Notes: generated by a model not told the origin, from the letters alone. A stretch of 64,000 nucleotides of DNA from Spiroplasma chrysopicola DF-1 (GCF_000400935.1 NC_021280.1:186001-250000), one strand, 5' to 3'; numbered from the stretch's first letter, positions 1 to 11,258 are shown. Numbers and translations: made by a program.

Positions 1-289
1 TTTAACAACGATTGAAGAGATTAAAATTTGTGTTGGTTATCAATACAATGGTCAAACAATTGATTATATTCCAAGTACGATTAAAGAATATGAAAAATGT
101 GAACCAATTTGAATTACAATGCGTGGGTGAAAGGAAGATATTACTAATGTTACTTCATTTGCCCAATTGCCACTTAATGCTCAGCAATATTTAAATAAAT
201 TAGCAGAAATTGTTGGTGTTCCAATTAGTTTATTTTCAGTTGGTCCCGATCGTAAACAAACAATTTTATTAGATAAGGAGATTTTTTAA
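1..289 (+). CDS. purA: Adenylosuccinate synthetase, C-terminal end (partial)
   Basis: Only the last ~95 residues are inside the window; the gene begins upstream. Read from base 2 with TGA as Trp, the peptide runs through [16 protein letters not shown], a typical PurA C-terminal segment, and ends [17 protein letters not shown], like the conserved nucleotide-base-contact end of the family. PurA joins IMP and aspartate using GTP, the first step from IMP to AMP. The stop TAA shares one base with the purB start (TAATG), so the two AMP-branch genes are translationally coupled. Identification rests on the tail and on the neighbour purB, so it is strong but not absolute. Confidence 0.9.
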
Positions 290-1581
290 TGATTGAACGT
301 TATCAAGTTCCAGAAATTAGCGCCATTTGAAATGATGATTATAAGTATGCGATTTGAGCAAAAATTGAATTTCTTGTTTGTGAAGGGTGAGCTGCGCTGG
401 GGGTAATCCCAGCTAGTGATATTGCCAAAATGCAAAGTAACTTAAAAGTGGATTTACCACGGATGTTAGCCTTAGAAGAAGAAACAAAGCATGATGTTGT
501 TGCTTTTACTCGCATGTTATCAGAATCATTAGGAGCAGAAAAACGCTGAATCCATTTTGGTTTAACTTCAACAGATATTGTTGATACAAGCCAAAACTAT
601 TTAATGATGCAATCAAATTTAATTGTCTTAGAACAATTACAACAGTTAAGCAATATTTTAAAAATTAAAGCCAAACAATATCGCCAACAATTAATTATGG
701 GCCGTACCCACGGGATGTTTGCCGAACCAACATCATTGGGATTAAAGTTTTTATTATGGTATGAGGAATTACAACGTTGTTTACAACATTTTAAACAAGG
801 AGCTAGAAATGTTGAAGTTGTTAAAATTTCTGGTTCTGTTGGGAACTTTGCCCATATTGAACCTGCTGTCGAAGAATTTGTGGCAAAAAAATTAGGAATG
901 CACAGTGATCCAATTACTACCCAAGTTACTTCTCGTGATCGTCATGTTAGTTTATTTACGGCTTTTGGTCAAATTGCTAGTTTATTAGAAAAAATGGCAA
1001 TTGAGTTTCGTCATTTTCAACGCACAGAAGTTGGGGAATTAGCAGAAGGGTTTGGTAAACATCAAAAAGGTTCATCTTCAATGCCCCATAAAAAAAATCC
1101 AATTAGTTCTGAAAATATTTGTGGTTTAGCTCGTTTAATTCGTAGTAATATGCAAGTTACTTTTGAAAATAATTTATTATGACATGAACGAGATATTTCT
1201 CATAGTAGTAATGAGCGAATTATTATTCCTGATACTTATCATTTAGTTGTTTATACAGTAAAACGGATGATAAATGTTATTACTAATATTGTTGTTAATG
1301 AATCACGAATTGCTAATAATATTGCTCAAGCCCGCGGAATTTATTTTAGTCAAGTTATTTTATCGGCAATTATTAAAGAAACAAATTATTCACGCGAAGA
1401 AATTTATGATTTTATTCAAAAATGTACTTTATTAGCGCAAGCAGAACAGCAAGACTTTAAAACAGTCTTAATTACAACTGGGGTTGAAAAATATTATCCG
1501 CTGGCAAAACTAGAAGAATTGTTTGATATTAAATACTTCTTACGAAATCTTGATAAAATTTATCAACGTGTATTAGGATAA
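289..1581 (+). CDS. purB: Adenylosuccinate lyase
   Basis: 430 residues, the usual length of bacterial PurB. It splits adenylosuccinate to AMP and fumarate, and also acts on SAICAR in organisms that make purines de novo; a spiroplasma probably uses only the AMP step. Visible fumarase/lyase superfamily motifs are TSTDIVDT near residue 95, GRTHG at 138-142 and the signature loop SSSMPHKKNP at 262-271 with the catalytic serine region. In-frame TGA codons (for example in the EISAIWNDD start region and before HERDISHSS) are Trp. The start ATG overlaps the purA stop; an AAGGAG site lies ~8 bases upstream inside purA. Confidence 0.97.
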
Positions 1582-1591
1582 GGATGAAAAG

Positions 1592-2161
1592 ATGAAATTA
1601 ATTGTAGGATTAGGAAACCCAGGAGGAGAATATCAACTAACGCGTCATAATGTCGGCTTTTTAGCGGTTGATAAATTAGTGGCAAAGTACCAAGCCCAAG
1701 GTCCAAAACAGGGATTTGATGGGATATATTGGGAAACTAAAATTAATGGTGAAAAAGTATTTTTTCTCCAACCCCAAACTTATATGAATTTAAGTGGTAA
1801 AAGTGTTGGGGCAATGCAGCATTTTTTCAAGATCTCAGCTAGTGATTTATTAATTATTTATGATGACAAAGATATTGAATTTGGCAAAATTAAATTACGA
1901 CCAACAGGATCAAGTGCTGGTCATAATGGGATTAAAGATTTAATTAATAAGTTGGGAACAGAACACTTTTGCCGTATTAAAATTGGGATTGGTAATAATA
2001 AGTTAATTGCCATGCACAATTGAGTTCTTGGAAAGTTTTCACCCCAAGAGTTAGTAACTTTAGAAACTGAAGTTTTAGTTAAAACAACCGAATTGGTGGG
2101 AAAGTATCTTGAACAAAATATTAGTTTTGAAAAGCTAATGAGTGAATATAATGGCAAATAA
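1592..2161 (+). CDS. pth: Peptidyl-tRNA hydrolase
   Basis: 189 residues, normal for Pth, which cleaves the ester bond of peptidyl-tRNA released from stalled ribosomes. The N-terminus MKLIVGLGNPGGEYQLTRHN is diagnostic: the catalytic His is residue 19 (E. coli His20), followed by the YMNLSG substrate-binding loop and the IIYDDKDIEFGKIKLR segment with the conserved Asp. One TGA (Trp) follows AMHN at 2021-2023. The gene starts 11 bases after purB with an AAGGATG-like site and overlaps the next gene by 11 bases, so it belongs to the purA-purB-pth-rsmI transcript. Confidence 0.97.
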
Positions 2162-3062
2162 TGTTAAACAATATAGTTTTAAAAGTGAATTACCAACCGT
2201 TTATTTAGTTGCAACCCCAATTGGTAACTTGGGAGAAATGACACCCCGTGCTGTTGATGTGTTAATGCATCAAGTGGCAAAAATTTATTGTGAAGATACT
2301 CGTAATACCCTTAAACTCTTAAACCATTTTGGGATTCATAAGGAATTAGTTTCATTAAATAAAGATAATGAAAAAGAACGATATGCAAAGATTGTTGGGG
2401 ATTTAACTAATAATCTTTCAATTGCAATTGTTAGTGATGCAGGCTATCCTTTAATTAGTGATCCGGGTTATTATATTATTAATAGTTTAATTGCTGCCCA
2501 GAATTGTAATATTGTGCCACTTTCAGGAGCTAATGCCGCTTTAAATGCTTTAGTTGCTTCGGGGTTAAATCCAACGCATTTTTTGTTTTATGGTTTTTTA
2601 GCCGCTCAAGGAGCAAAGAAAAAAGAACAATTAGCTAGTTTGCGAGAATTACCATACACAACTATTTTTTATGAAAGTCCACACCGTTTATTAGCAACTT
2701 TAGAATCGATTCATCAACAATGAGGCAATCGTTTGTGTTGTGTTGTCAAAGAATTAACGAAAATTCATGAGCAATTTTATCGCGGGACAATTGCAGAATT
2801 ATTAGCATTTTTGCCAAAAGAGGCAAATATTGAACAAGGGGAATATGTTATTGTTGTGGCTGGCTATGATTTGGAAGCCAATAAAGATAGCCCAGCGGAT
2901 TTACAGTTGATCCAGGAAATTGATTTTTTAATTAAAAATAACAATTATCGTATTAAACAAGCAATTGATATTATTGCAAATAAATATGATATTAGTAAAA
3001 ATATTTTATATAATATGTATCATAAAAGTATAGGTGATGAAGACAATGAAACAAAAAGCTAA
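2151..3062 (+). CDS. rsmI: 16S rRNA (cytidine1402-2'-O)-methyltransferase
   Basis: 303 residues, slightly longer than the ~285 of typical RsmI. This SAM-dependent enzyme methylates the ribose of C1402 in the decoding centre. Family motifs are YLVATPIGNLGEMTPRA (residues ~18-32), EDTRNTLKLLNHFGI, VSDAGYPLISDPG and the FYESPHRL segment. A C-terminal helical domain follows. I chose ATG 2151; a GTG at 2142 in the same frame would add three residues. The start overlaps pth. One TGA at 2721-2723 is Trp in HQQWGNRL. The stop overlaps the next gene by 17 bases. Confidence 0.94.
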
Positions 3063-3795
3063 ATTCTCATTTTTAATATTATTCTGTGGTTTAGAATTTG
3101 CTGTTTTATTATCTTCATTTTTATATTATGTTTTGACTTATAAGTTAAATGTAGCGAATTATTTCTTTTATTTTATTAGTTGATGAAGTGTTCAAACCGA
3201 TGTTGTTATTCTTTTATTTGGCTTAATTAATTTACTGGCTTTTTTACCAAAAATTAAGGTTAAATTAGCTGATAGTTATGGGTTTATGCTATATGTCTTA
3301 TTTGCTGCAATTTTAACAATGCTTTTTTTTACTGTTAGTATCATTGTTGGGGTTATTACTAAGGTAAATTTTGTTCCAAAAAATGGCCATTTAGGATTAT
3401 ATTGATTTTTTACAATTGTCCAGCACTGATTATGTCCAATTCTTTTTATCATCTATTATGCGCTATTTGTTGAAAAACAAACTGTTAATGCCAAAAATTT
3501 TTATCGCCATACTTTATATAAATTTTATTTACATCCACTTTTATATACTATTTTAATTGCTATTCGCCAAGCAGTCTTACTAATATTACCCCTTGATAAC
3601 CAGCTATGGGCTTTTACGGAAGGTATTAATTATTATGTGCCATATTTTTTCCAAGATTTTCGTCATCCCGAATATTATATCCTATATTTAGTAACCCTAG
3701 CAATTATGCTCTTTTTCTTAATTAGTATTATTATTAGAATTAATAATTTGATTATTTTAAAAAAAGAATTAAATAACCGCAATTTAATTAATTAA
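3046..3795 (+). CDS. Multi-pass membrane protein, Pr6Pr-like
   Basis: 249 residues, interrupted by several TGA (Trp) codons. About six hydrophobic segments are separated by short loops, starting with FSFLILFCGLEFAVLLSSF near residue 6. The segment FYFISWWSVQTDVVILLFG and the motif FFTIVQHWLCPILFI with a conserved-looking His resemble the Pr6Pr family of six-helix membrane proteins; a clearer member lies at 59576-60442. Function is unknown; the family name is my inference from topology and the S-x-Q-(S/T)-x-(V/I) type motif. It overlaps the rsmI end by 17 bases, so it is probably translated from the same message. Confidence 0.7.
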
Positions 3796-3849
3796 ATCTT
3801 AAAATTACGGTAAAATTAAATCATAACAAGATGAAAGGATTTTAATATA

Positions 3850-4722
3850 ATGGCAGAAAATAATTTTTGAACTGATGTTGAAAAAGGAATGTTAGAATAT
3901 TTAACAAAGTATTTAGATGCTTTTAAAACAAATTATAACAGCAATAATGTGGCAAAAGACCCACGTGTTGATGCCTTTTTAGGAGAAATTGCAAAAAAAG
4001 AGGGATTTGAAGAATTATTTAATTATACAAAGAGTGAAATTAAAAATTTGTTTGATGAGTTAAGAAAAGACTATTTTAATGACAAAAATCCTGAACAAGT
4101 TGAGCAAAAGAAAATAAATACTTTAATTGAAGTAAGTAAATTCTTTAATGCGGTAATTCCATTACCACGCTTTTTAAATGATTTTATGGAAAGTGCCAAA
4201 AAATCAAGTCCAGTTGATTTAAACCAATTATTTGTCACAATGATGAAGTTAGAAGTGGCGGAGTTGGTTAAAATGTATGATGGAAGCATTAAAGGCTTAG
4301 ATCCTTCAGTTGATAAGTGTCTTGAAGATATTAATAAATCAACGGATGCATTAGAAATTTGAAATTTAATTAATCAATTAGGATTATTTTTACAACGAAA
4401 CATCAGTTTAGCTAATTTTTCAGAAGAAAAAGAAACAGAAAAATTAAACGCCCAACTAGCAAATCTTGATAAAATTGAACAAGATTATAAGGCAGGGAAA
4501 GTAAAATTACCGGAATTTAATAAAGAAAAAATTACCGGAGAAATGAAGGCTTACCATGATTTTGTTTTAAAATTAACTGTTGAAAAACGTAATGAAATTG
4601 TTGAAAAAACAACCGAATATCGTAATCGTGTCTTGCCGTTAGTTCAAATTATTCAATGCTTACATGACTTATTAATGTCAATTCTAACTGCAACTAATAT
4701 TATCAATTCAGATAAACAATAA
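3850..4722 (+). CDS. Hypothetical protein, all-helical
   Basis: 290 residues, not recognised. The start MAENNFWTDVEKGMLEYL has an AAAGGA site 8 bases before ATG 3850. The sequence is charged, without signal peptide or long hydrophobic segment, so it should be cytoplasmic; heptad-like Leu/Ile spacing suggests helices, with possible coiled-coil at about 190-255 (EEKETEKLNAQLANLDKIE region). The last ~30 residues (LPLVQIIQCLHDLLMSILTA) are more hydrophobic. Two TGA codons are Trp. It stands alone between the purB group and the arc operon and ends in a clear terminator. The intact frame and ribosome site support a real gene. Confidence 0.75.
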
Positions 4723-4756
4723 AAGGAAAATTTTATTTAATTTTCCTTTTATTTTC
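4721..4756 (+). terminator. Rho-independent terminator
   Basis: Inverted repeat AAAAGGAAAATT / AATTTTCCTTTT around a short TTATTT loop, followed by ATTTT. It lies directly on the stop codon of the helical hypothetical gene and separates it from the arc operon. Confidence 0.85.
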
Positions 4757-4775
4757 GGAATTTTTTAAAAAATTA

Positions 4776-4804
4776 TTGCAAATATAAATAAAAAGGAGTA
4801 TTCT
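4776..4804 (+). promoter_or_regulatory. Probable promoter of the arc operon
   Basis: TTGCAA at 4776-4781 and TATTCT at 4799-4804 are separated by exactly 17 bases. The same -35 box, TTGCAA with a 17-base spacer, stands before the S10 operon at 32117. If used, transcription starts near 4811 and leaves a leader of about 210 nt before arcA. Confidence 0.5.
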
Positions 4805-5019
4805 AAAACTAGAAGGATAAAACCGTAGTATTAGCAAACTAACTTGTACTTACAGTTAGGCAAATTATAAGATAAAATTGAAGATGTGAAACAATTACGT
4901 ATGTAATTTACTTTTTAATATGCCTAATTTTATTCTTTAAATATTTATTGTGTACCAACTAAAGCATTTAGGTATATTAGCTTAGCATTAGTGGTAGTTT
5001 TAGAAGGAGGAATGTATTT
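4805..5019 (+). promoter_or_regulatory. Structured leader upstream of arcA
   Basis: No open reading frame of note. TTAGGCA at 4856-4862 is the exact reverse complement of TGCCTAA at 4921-4927, and between them AATTAC (4893-4898) pairs with GTAATT (4903-4908) around a GTAT loop, giving a nested two-stem element. No U-tract follows, so it is not a simple terminator. The region ends with the strong arcA ribosome site GAAGGAGG. It could be a regulatory leader or operator region for arginine or sugar control; I recognise no known riboswitch class. Confidence 0.35.
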
Positions 5020-6219
5020 ATGGCAGGTAAATACGCTATTAATGTATATTCGGAAATAGGAAATTTAAAAACAGTATTATTACACCGTCCAGGTGATGAG
5101 TTGGCTAATTTGTCTCCTGATCTTTTAGAAAGATTATTATTTGATGACACCCCTGATTTGGTGGTTGCGCAACAAGAACATGATGCTTTTGCAAAAACGC
5201 TAAAAGATAATGGTGTTGAGGTATTATATATTGAAAAGTTGACTGAAGAAACTATTACAGAACATCCACATTTACGTGAAGAATTATTAACAAAATTCTT
5301 AGCAGAATCTGGAGCAAATAAGGAATATTTAGAAGAATTAAAAAAATATTTACAGAAATTATCTAACAAGGACTTAGTAAATAAAATGATTGCTGGGGTA
5401 ACAAAACATGAGCTAGGAGTACCAGTAAAAGATGGTTATCCATTAGTTGTTGATCCCCTTCCAAATATTTTATTCCAACGTGACCCGTTTGCATCAATTG
5501 GAAATGGGGCAACAATTAACCATATGTTTACCGTAACAAGAAGACGGGAAACTTTATTTATTGATCTTGTTTTAAAACATCATTCACGTTTTAAAGATCA
5601 AGTAAAATTTTGATATGATCGTGAAGAAAAACATAGTATTGAAGGGGGAGACATTTTAGTTCTAAATGAAAAAGCCCTAATTATTGGAGTTTCACAACGA
5701 ACAGAATTAGAAGCAATTAAAAAAGTTGCAGAAAGAATCATTGCTGATAGTTCAATTTCATATGAAAAAGTTATTGCCTTAGATTTAAAAACAAAAAACC
5801 GTGCCTTTATGCATTTAGATACTGTTTTTACTAACATTGATTATGATAAATTTATTGCTCACCCTTTAATTTTTGAAAACATCAATGAGTTCCAAATTTT
5901 TGAAATTACAAAAACAGGAATGAATAAAATTGATAAAAAATTAGAAGACTATTTATCAGAACAAGTTGGAAAGCCAGTTCAGTTCTTAAAATGTGGTGGG
6001 GATGACCCAATTGCCCAAGCAAGAGAACAATGAAATGATGGAACAAATGTTTTAACAATTAAACCAGGAGAAGTTATTGCATATTCACGTAATCACATTA
6101 CCGTAGAAATTTTGAAAAAAGCAGGAGTAAAAGTACATGAAATTGCTTCATCAGAATTATCACGTGGTCGTGGAGGACCTCGTTGTATGTCAATGCCAAT
6201 CTGGCGAGAAAATATTTAA
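5020..6219 (+). CDS. arcA: Arginine deiminase
   Basis: 399 residues, close to the ~405 typical of ArcA. It hydrolyses arginine to citrulline and ammonia in the cytoplasm, the first step of the arginine dihydrolase route. Visible active-site motifs are [16 protein letters not shown] (RDP at 154-156), the EGGD segment after residue 205, and the catalytic Cys389 in [11 protein letters not shown] close to the C-terminus. In-frame TGA codons are Trp (for example before YDREEKHS). An AGAAGGAGG site precedes the ATG. First gene of arcA-arcB-transporter-arcC; the 28-base gap to arcB contains only a ribosome site. Confidence 0.98.
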
Positions 6220-6247
6220 AAGAATGAAAAACAAGGAGATTTAGAAA

Positions 6248-7252
6248 ATGGCAGTTAATTTAAAAGGAAGAAGCTTTTTAAAATTATTAGACTTTACCCC
6301 AAGAGAAATTTATTATTTATTAGATTTATCGAAACAATTAAAAGAGGCAAAATATGCCGGAGTTGAACAAAAACCATTAGCAGGAAAATCAGTGGCGTTA
6401 TTATTTCAAAAAGATTCAACAAGAACTCGTTGTGCTTTTGAAGTCGGAGCCTTTGATTTGGGAATGCACCCAGTTTATTTAGGACCAAGTGGTAGCCAAA
6501 TGGGGAAAAAAGAATCAATCGAAGATACAGCAAAAGTTTTAGGTCGTATGTTTGATGGGATTCAATTCCGTGGATATAAACAAGCTGATGTTGAAGATTT
6601 AGCAAAATATTCAGGGGTACCTGTTTGAAATGGTTTAACTGATGAATTTCACCCAACTCAAATGTTAGCTGATATTATGACAATCCAAGAAGCAAAAGGC
6701 ATTCGTAATGTTAAAGGATTAAAATTTGTTTACTTTGGGGATTCACGTTTTAATATGGCTAATAGTTATATGGTAGTTTGTGCCAAATTAGGAATGCATT
6801 TTGTTGGGTGTGCTCCAAAAGACTTATGACCAAATGAAAAATTATTAAAAGAATGTCAAACAATTGCCAAGGAAAATGGGGGATCAATTGTTATGACTGA
6901 TGACCCAAAAAGAGCTGCAATTGACGCTGATGCAATTGCAACGGATGTTTGAGTATCAATGGGAGAAGATCCTGCAGTTTGAGGACAACGAATTAAAGAT
7001 TTAACGCCATATCAAGTAACAATGGATAAAATTAAACAAGGGAAAGAAGATGTTATATTCTTACATTGTTTACCAAGTTTTCACGATGATAAAACCGATA
7101 CTGCCAAAGATGTTATTAAACAATTTGGGGGAACTGGGGAATTAGAAGTAACTGATGAAGTTTTTAATTCACATTATTCACATGTTTTTGAAGAAGCGGA
7201 AAATCGCTTACATACAATTAAAGCTGTAATGTTAGCAACAGTTCGCGGATAA
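6248..7252 (+). CDS. arcB: Ornithine carbamoyltransferase, catabolic
   Basis: 334 residues, standard length. It phosphorolyses citrulline to ornithine and carbamoyl phosphate. The carbamoyl-phosphate loop STRTRC is at 57-62, and the ornithine-binding HCLP motif with the reactive Cys is at 273-276, followed by the loop FHDDKTD. The anabolic and catabolic enzymes are homologous; the operon between arginine deiminase and carbamate kinase indicates the catabolic role. Several TGA codons are Trp ([13 protein letters not shown] region). The ribosome site AAGGAG lies 9 bases before ATG. Confidence 0.97.
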
Positions 7253-7304
7253 TAATGTATACTAATATTACGATTAATTAATAGAAAGGAGAAAAATATT
7301 AATT

Positions 7305-8804
7305 ATGAGTGACTTAAAACCAAAAAATAAAAAGAAGTTTAAGTTTAAATTACCAACCGCCTTTACAATTTTATTAGGAATAACTTTGTTAATTATTATA
7401 ATTTCATGAATTCCTGGGACAACTGGAGCATGAACAGATAGTAATAATGAAATCCATAAAGGTGGAGCCGCTGGGATTTTTGACTTATTCTTAGCACCAA
7501 TGTATGGTTTTCGTGATAAAGTCGATGTCATTGTCTTTATTTTAGTATTAGGAGGCTTTTTAGGAATCGTTATTGAATCAAAAGCCCTTGATGCTGGAAT
7601 TGGTCGTTTAGTTGCGAAAATGAAAGGGCGCGAAGTTTGAATAATTCCAATTATTATGGTGTTATTTTCAATTGGAGGAACAGTTTACGGAATGGGTGAA
7701 GAAACTATTGCCCTGTATCCTGTTATTATTCCAGTTTTATTAGCAGCCGGATTTGATGTTCTAACTGCAATTATGACAATTTTATTAGGAGCAGGATTAG
7801 GAGTTATTGGTTCAACTTTAAACCCCTTTGTTGTGCAAATTGCCGTTGATAATGCCGGAGTTGAAGGATTAACTTCTTCAACTGGAATTGTTTGAAGAAT
7901 TATTTCTTGAGTATTACTTACTGCTGGAGGTGTTAGTTTTGTCATGTGATATGCTTTGCGTGTTCGTCGTGACCCAACAAAATCACCATTATTTAGTCGT
8001 AAAGACTTTTATGAAGGAGAATTTGCGATTGCTGAAAACTTACCAGAGTATACAAAAAAACGTAAAGCAATTATGGGGTTATTTACCATTACCTTTATTT
8101 TAATGATTTTCTCATTAATTGCTTGAAGCCAATTTGGCGTCAGTGCTTTTGAATCAATGACAAAATGAGTCAGTGAACATGCACCATGAATTGCTAATTT
8201 CTATGCCCCAATTGGGAATTGATATTTCTTAGAAATTGCCGCTTTATTCTTTATTGCTTCAATTGTAATTGCAGCATTTGATTGAAAAGGGGAAGAAAAA
8301 TTAGTTAATGGCTTTGTTCGTGGATCAGCTGATATTTTATCAGTTTGTTTAATTATTGCTTTTGCAGCCGGAATTGGTTATATTATGCAAAATACCGGAA
8401 TGCAAACAAAATTAGTTAATGGACTATCATCACCAATGTCAGGTTTAGGAACAACTGGATTTATTATTGTTGCCTTCCTCTTCTTCTTGATTATTTCGTT
8501 TGTTATCCCATCAACATCAGGATTTGCAACCGCTGTTTTCCCAATTTTAGGACCAGTTGCTAATAGTGTTACAACTGGATTAGCGTCAGGTACAATTACC
8601 GCGTTCTCATTTGCGAACGGAATTATTAATTTAGTTTCACCAACAAGTGCGATCTTAATGGCGGCATTGTCAATTTCAAAAGTCTCATATGATAAATTCT
8701 TAAAAGCCGCTTGACCAGTGATTATTGGAATTGTTGGCTTAGCAGTTATTTTATTAGCAACAGGATCATTATTACCAATTTCAAATGGTGGAGTTTGATT
8801 CTAA
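7305..8804 (+). CDS. YfcC-family transporter, probable arginine/ornithine exchanger
   Basis: 499 residues with about twelve hydrophobic segments and many TGA (Trp) codons. The short charged N-terminus MSDLKPKNKKKFKFKLPTAF is followed by the first membrane helix FTILLGITLLIIIIS. The repeated GIIxLVSPTSA and TLNPF-type re-entrant motifs (IGSTLNPFVVQIA near 170, NGIINLVSPTSAILMA near 440) match the YfcC/DcuC-like superfamily, annotated as ArcD in several mollicutes. Position inside the arc operon between arcB and arcC argues for arginine uptake with ornithine release. Substrate is inferred from context, not sequence. Ribosome site AAAGGAG precedes ATG 7305. Confidence 0.88.
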
Positions 8805-8839
8805 TTATTAGTTAATAACGAGAGAAAGGACTTAATATT

Positions 8840-9772
8840 ATGGCTCGAATTGTCGTTGCCTTAGGAGGGAATGCCTTAGGGAATTCTCCTCTTGAACAAC
8901 AAGAAATCGTTAAAGAAACTGCTAAAGCAATGGTTGATATTATTGCTAGTGGCCAAGAATTAATTATTGCCCATGGGAATGGGCCACAAGTTGGGATGAT
9001 TAACAATGCCTTTGAAGAAGCAGCAAAAGTTAATAATAAAATCCCGTTAATGCCATTTCCTGAATGTGGGGCAATGTCACAAGCATATATTGGTTTCCAT
9101 TTGCAAAATGCAATCCTAAACGAATTAACAAAACGTCAAATTAAAAAAAATGTTGTCACAGTTGTGACACAAGTGGAAGTTGATCCAAAAGATCCTGCTT
9201 TCCAAAATCCAACTAAACCAATTGGGGCTTTTTATTCCGAACAAGAGGCCAAAGCGCTAGCGGCAAAAAATAATTTTACCGTTAAAGAAGATGCGGGACG
9301 AGGATGACGACGTGTAATTGCTTCACCCCAACCTTTAAAAATTGTTGAAAAACAAATTATTGAAGATTTAATTGCTGCTGGTCATATTGTTATTACTGTC
9401 GGAGGGGGCGGAATCCCAGTGATTAACTCACCCGACGGTTTACATGGTGTCCCAGCGGTAATTGATAAGGATTTTGCTAGTGCAAAGTTAGCAGAAGTTG
9501 TTAAAGCCGATTATTTAATGATCTTAACAGCTGTTCCCCAAGTTGCAATTAATTATGGTAAACCAGAGCAAAAAATGTTAGATCATTTGACAATTGCCCA
9601 AGCAAATGAGTATATTAGCCAACATCAATTTGCTCCAGGTAGTATGTTGCCAAAAGTCCAGGCTGCAATGCGTTTTGCCCAACTGGGAAAAGATAAAACA
9701 GCAATTATTGCTGATTTAGCGCAAGCAAAAGATGCGATTGCTGGTAAAGCTGGAACAACAATTAAATTATAA
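8840..9772 (+). CDS. arcC: Carbamate kinase
   Basis: 310 residues, typical. It transfers phosphate from carbamoyl phosphate to ADP, giving the ATP of the arginine pathway. The N-terminal MARIVVALGGNALGNS and the HGNGPQVG segment near 50 are signature amino-acid-kinase motifs; VITVGGGGIPVI (around residue 190) and AVIDKDFASAKLA follow the carbamate kinase pattern. Two TGA codons encode Trp. Last gene of the arc operon, 35 bases after the transporter, and followed at once by a terminator. Confidence 0.97.
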
Positions 9773-9800
9773 GAAAAAGGAAGTAATTCCTTTTTTATTT
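9773..9800 (+). terminator. Terminator of the arc operon
   Basis: AAAAAGGAA and TTCCTTTTT form a stem around GTAA, and the run of T continues into TTTTATTTT. It begins two bases after the arcC stop. Confidence 0.85.
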
Positions 9801-9838
9801 TGTTAAATAATGTTGGAATAAGGTTAAAATTATTTTGT

Positions 9839-9866
9839 TTGACTTTTTAAGTAAATAGTATATGAT
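9839..9866 (+). promoter_or_regulatory. Promoter of the DEAD-box helicase gene
   Basis: TTGACT (9839-9844) and TATGAT (9861-9866) are 16 bases apart. The gene starts at 9972, leaving about 100 nt of leader that includes a second TATAAT (9919-9924) and has no obvious ORF. Rather long leaders are common on cold-shock helicase genes, but I cannot show regulation here. Confidence 0.5.
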
Positions 9867-9971
9867 TATAAAAGTTGTCGGGAGTTTTAGACCAGAAATT
9901 ATTAAGGAAGAAGTTTTTTATAATATCGCAGATTTTATTTTCTCTCTACAATATTATATAAAGGAGAAAAA

Positions 9972-11219
9972 ATGGAATTTAATCAATTAAATTTAAAACC
10001 AGAATTGCTTCGTGCAATCGAAAAAGAAGGATATACCAATCCAACTGAAATTCAAGCTAAATCAATTCCAGTGATTTTTGATAATAAAGATTTATTAGGA
10101 AAAAGTCATACTGGAACTGGTAAAACTGCCGCTTTTTTATTACCAATTTTAAGTAATTTACAATTAGAATTTAAACGTCCGCAGGCTATTATTTTATGTC
10201 CAACTCGTGAGTTGGCAATTCAAGTACTTAACCAAATTCGTAAGTTTTCCCAATTCTTACAAGGAGTTAATGCAACATTAATTTGTGGAGGGTCAAACAT
10301 GGCCAACCAAATTTATGGGTTAAAAAAATGTAATATTGTCGTGGGAACACCAGGGCGAGTTATTGACCACTTAAACCGTCGTACTCTAAGATTAAACAAT
10401 ATTAAAACAATTATTTTAGATGAAGCCGATGAAATGTTAAAAATGGGATTCAAAAAGGATATTGACCAAGTTTTTAGCAATATTCCAAATGAACATCAAA
10501 CACTATTATTTTCAGCAACAATGCCAAAAGGGGTCTTAGAAATTGTTGATAAATATCAAAAAGAACCAGTGCAAATTAAAATTAGTCACCAAGATCGTGA
10601 ACAAAATAATATTAAACAATATTATGTTAATGCGCAAGGATACAATAAAAGTGATGCTTTTATTAATTTAATTAAAACAACTAATCCACAATTAAGTATT
10701 ATCTTTGCTAATACAAAAATAATGACAAATCAATTGTCAAAATTATTGTTAGAACAAGGAATTAAAAATACAGTTATTAATGGTGATAAAACACAAGGAG
10801 AACGTGTTCGGGCAATGCGCGAATTCCGCGCAGGAAACGTTAAAGTTTTAATTGCAACCGATGTTGCTGCTCGTGGAATTGATGTTGAAGGAATTGACTA
10901 TGTTTATAACTATGATTTACCGTTAGAACAAGAAGTCTATACGCACCGTATCGGACGAACAGCTCGTGCTGGGGCCGAAGGAGTTGCGATTTCAATTATT
11001 AGTACAAGAAAAGATTTCTTACATTTAAAAAGTATTGAAAAATACCAAAGAAAAGAAACTGAATTATATAATCTTGATTTATCAATGTTGCCACAAGAAA
11101 AATTCCACAGCCCCAATCGTTCAGCTAACCGTGGATGACATTCTAACTTTAAAAAGAATGCTCCTGGTAATTGAAAAAGTGGTGGAAAATCTGGTAAATC
11201 TAACAAAAAATTTCGTTAA
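9972..11219 (+). CDS. DEAD-box ATP-dependent RNA helicase
   Basis: 415 residues. A complete DEAD-box core is visible: Q motif (YTNPTEIQAKSIP, ~21-33), Walker A SHTGTGKTA (45-53), PTRELA (77-82), TPGR, DEAD (150-153), SAT, and in the second RecA domain ATDVAARGIDV and HRIGRTARAG. It unwinds short RNA duplexes in ribosome assembly or mRNA decay. The C-terminal tail after residue 388 (WHSNFKKNAPGNWKSGG) is short and basic, containing two TGA-encoded Trp, so the protein is CshA-like rather than DbpA-like. Ribosome site AAAGGAG. Monocistronic by the look of its own promoter and a downstream hairpin. Confidence 0.94.
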
Positions 11220-11258
11220 TAATTAGTTAAAAAGACTTTAATTTTTTAAATAATATTA

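Noticed and set aside
289-1581. Apparent split of purB and dozens of other genes by TGA codons
   Set aside because: The TGA codons fall at conserved Trp positions in many ribosomal proteins, so this is genetic code 4, not pseudogenes.
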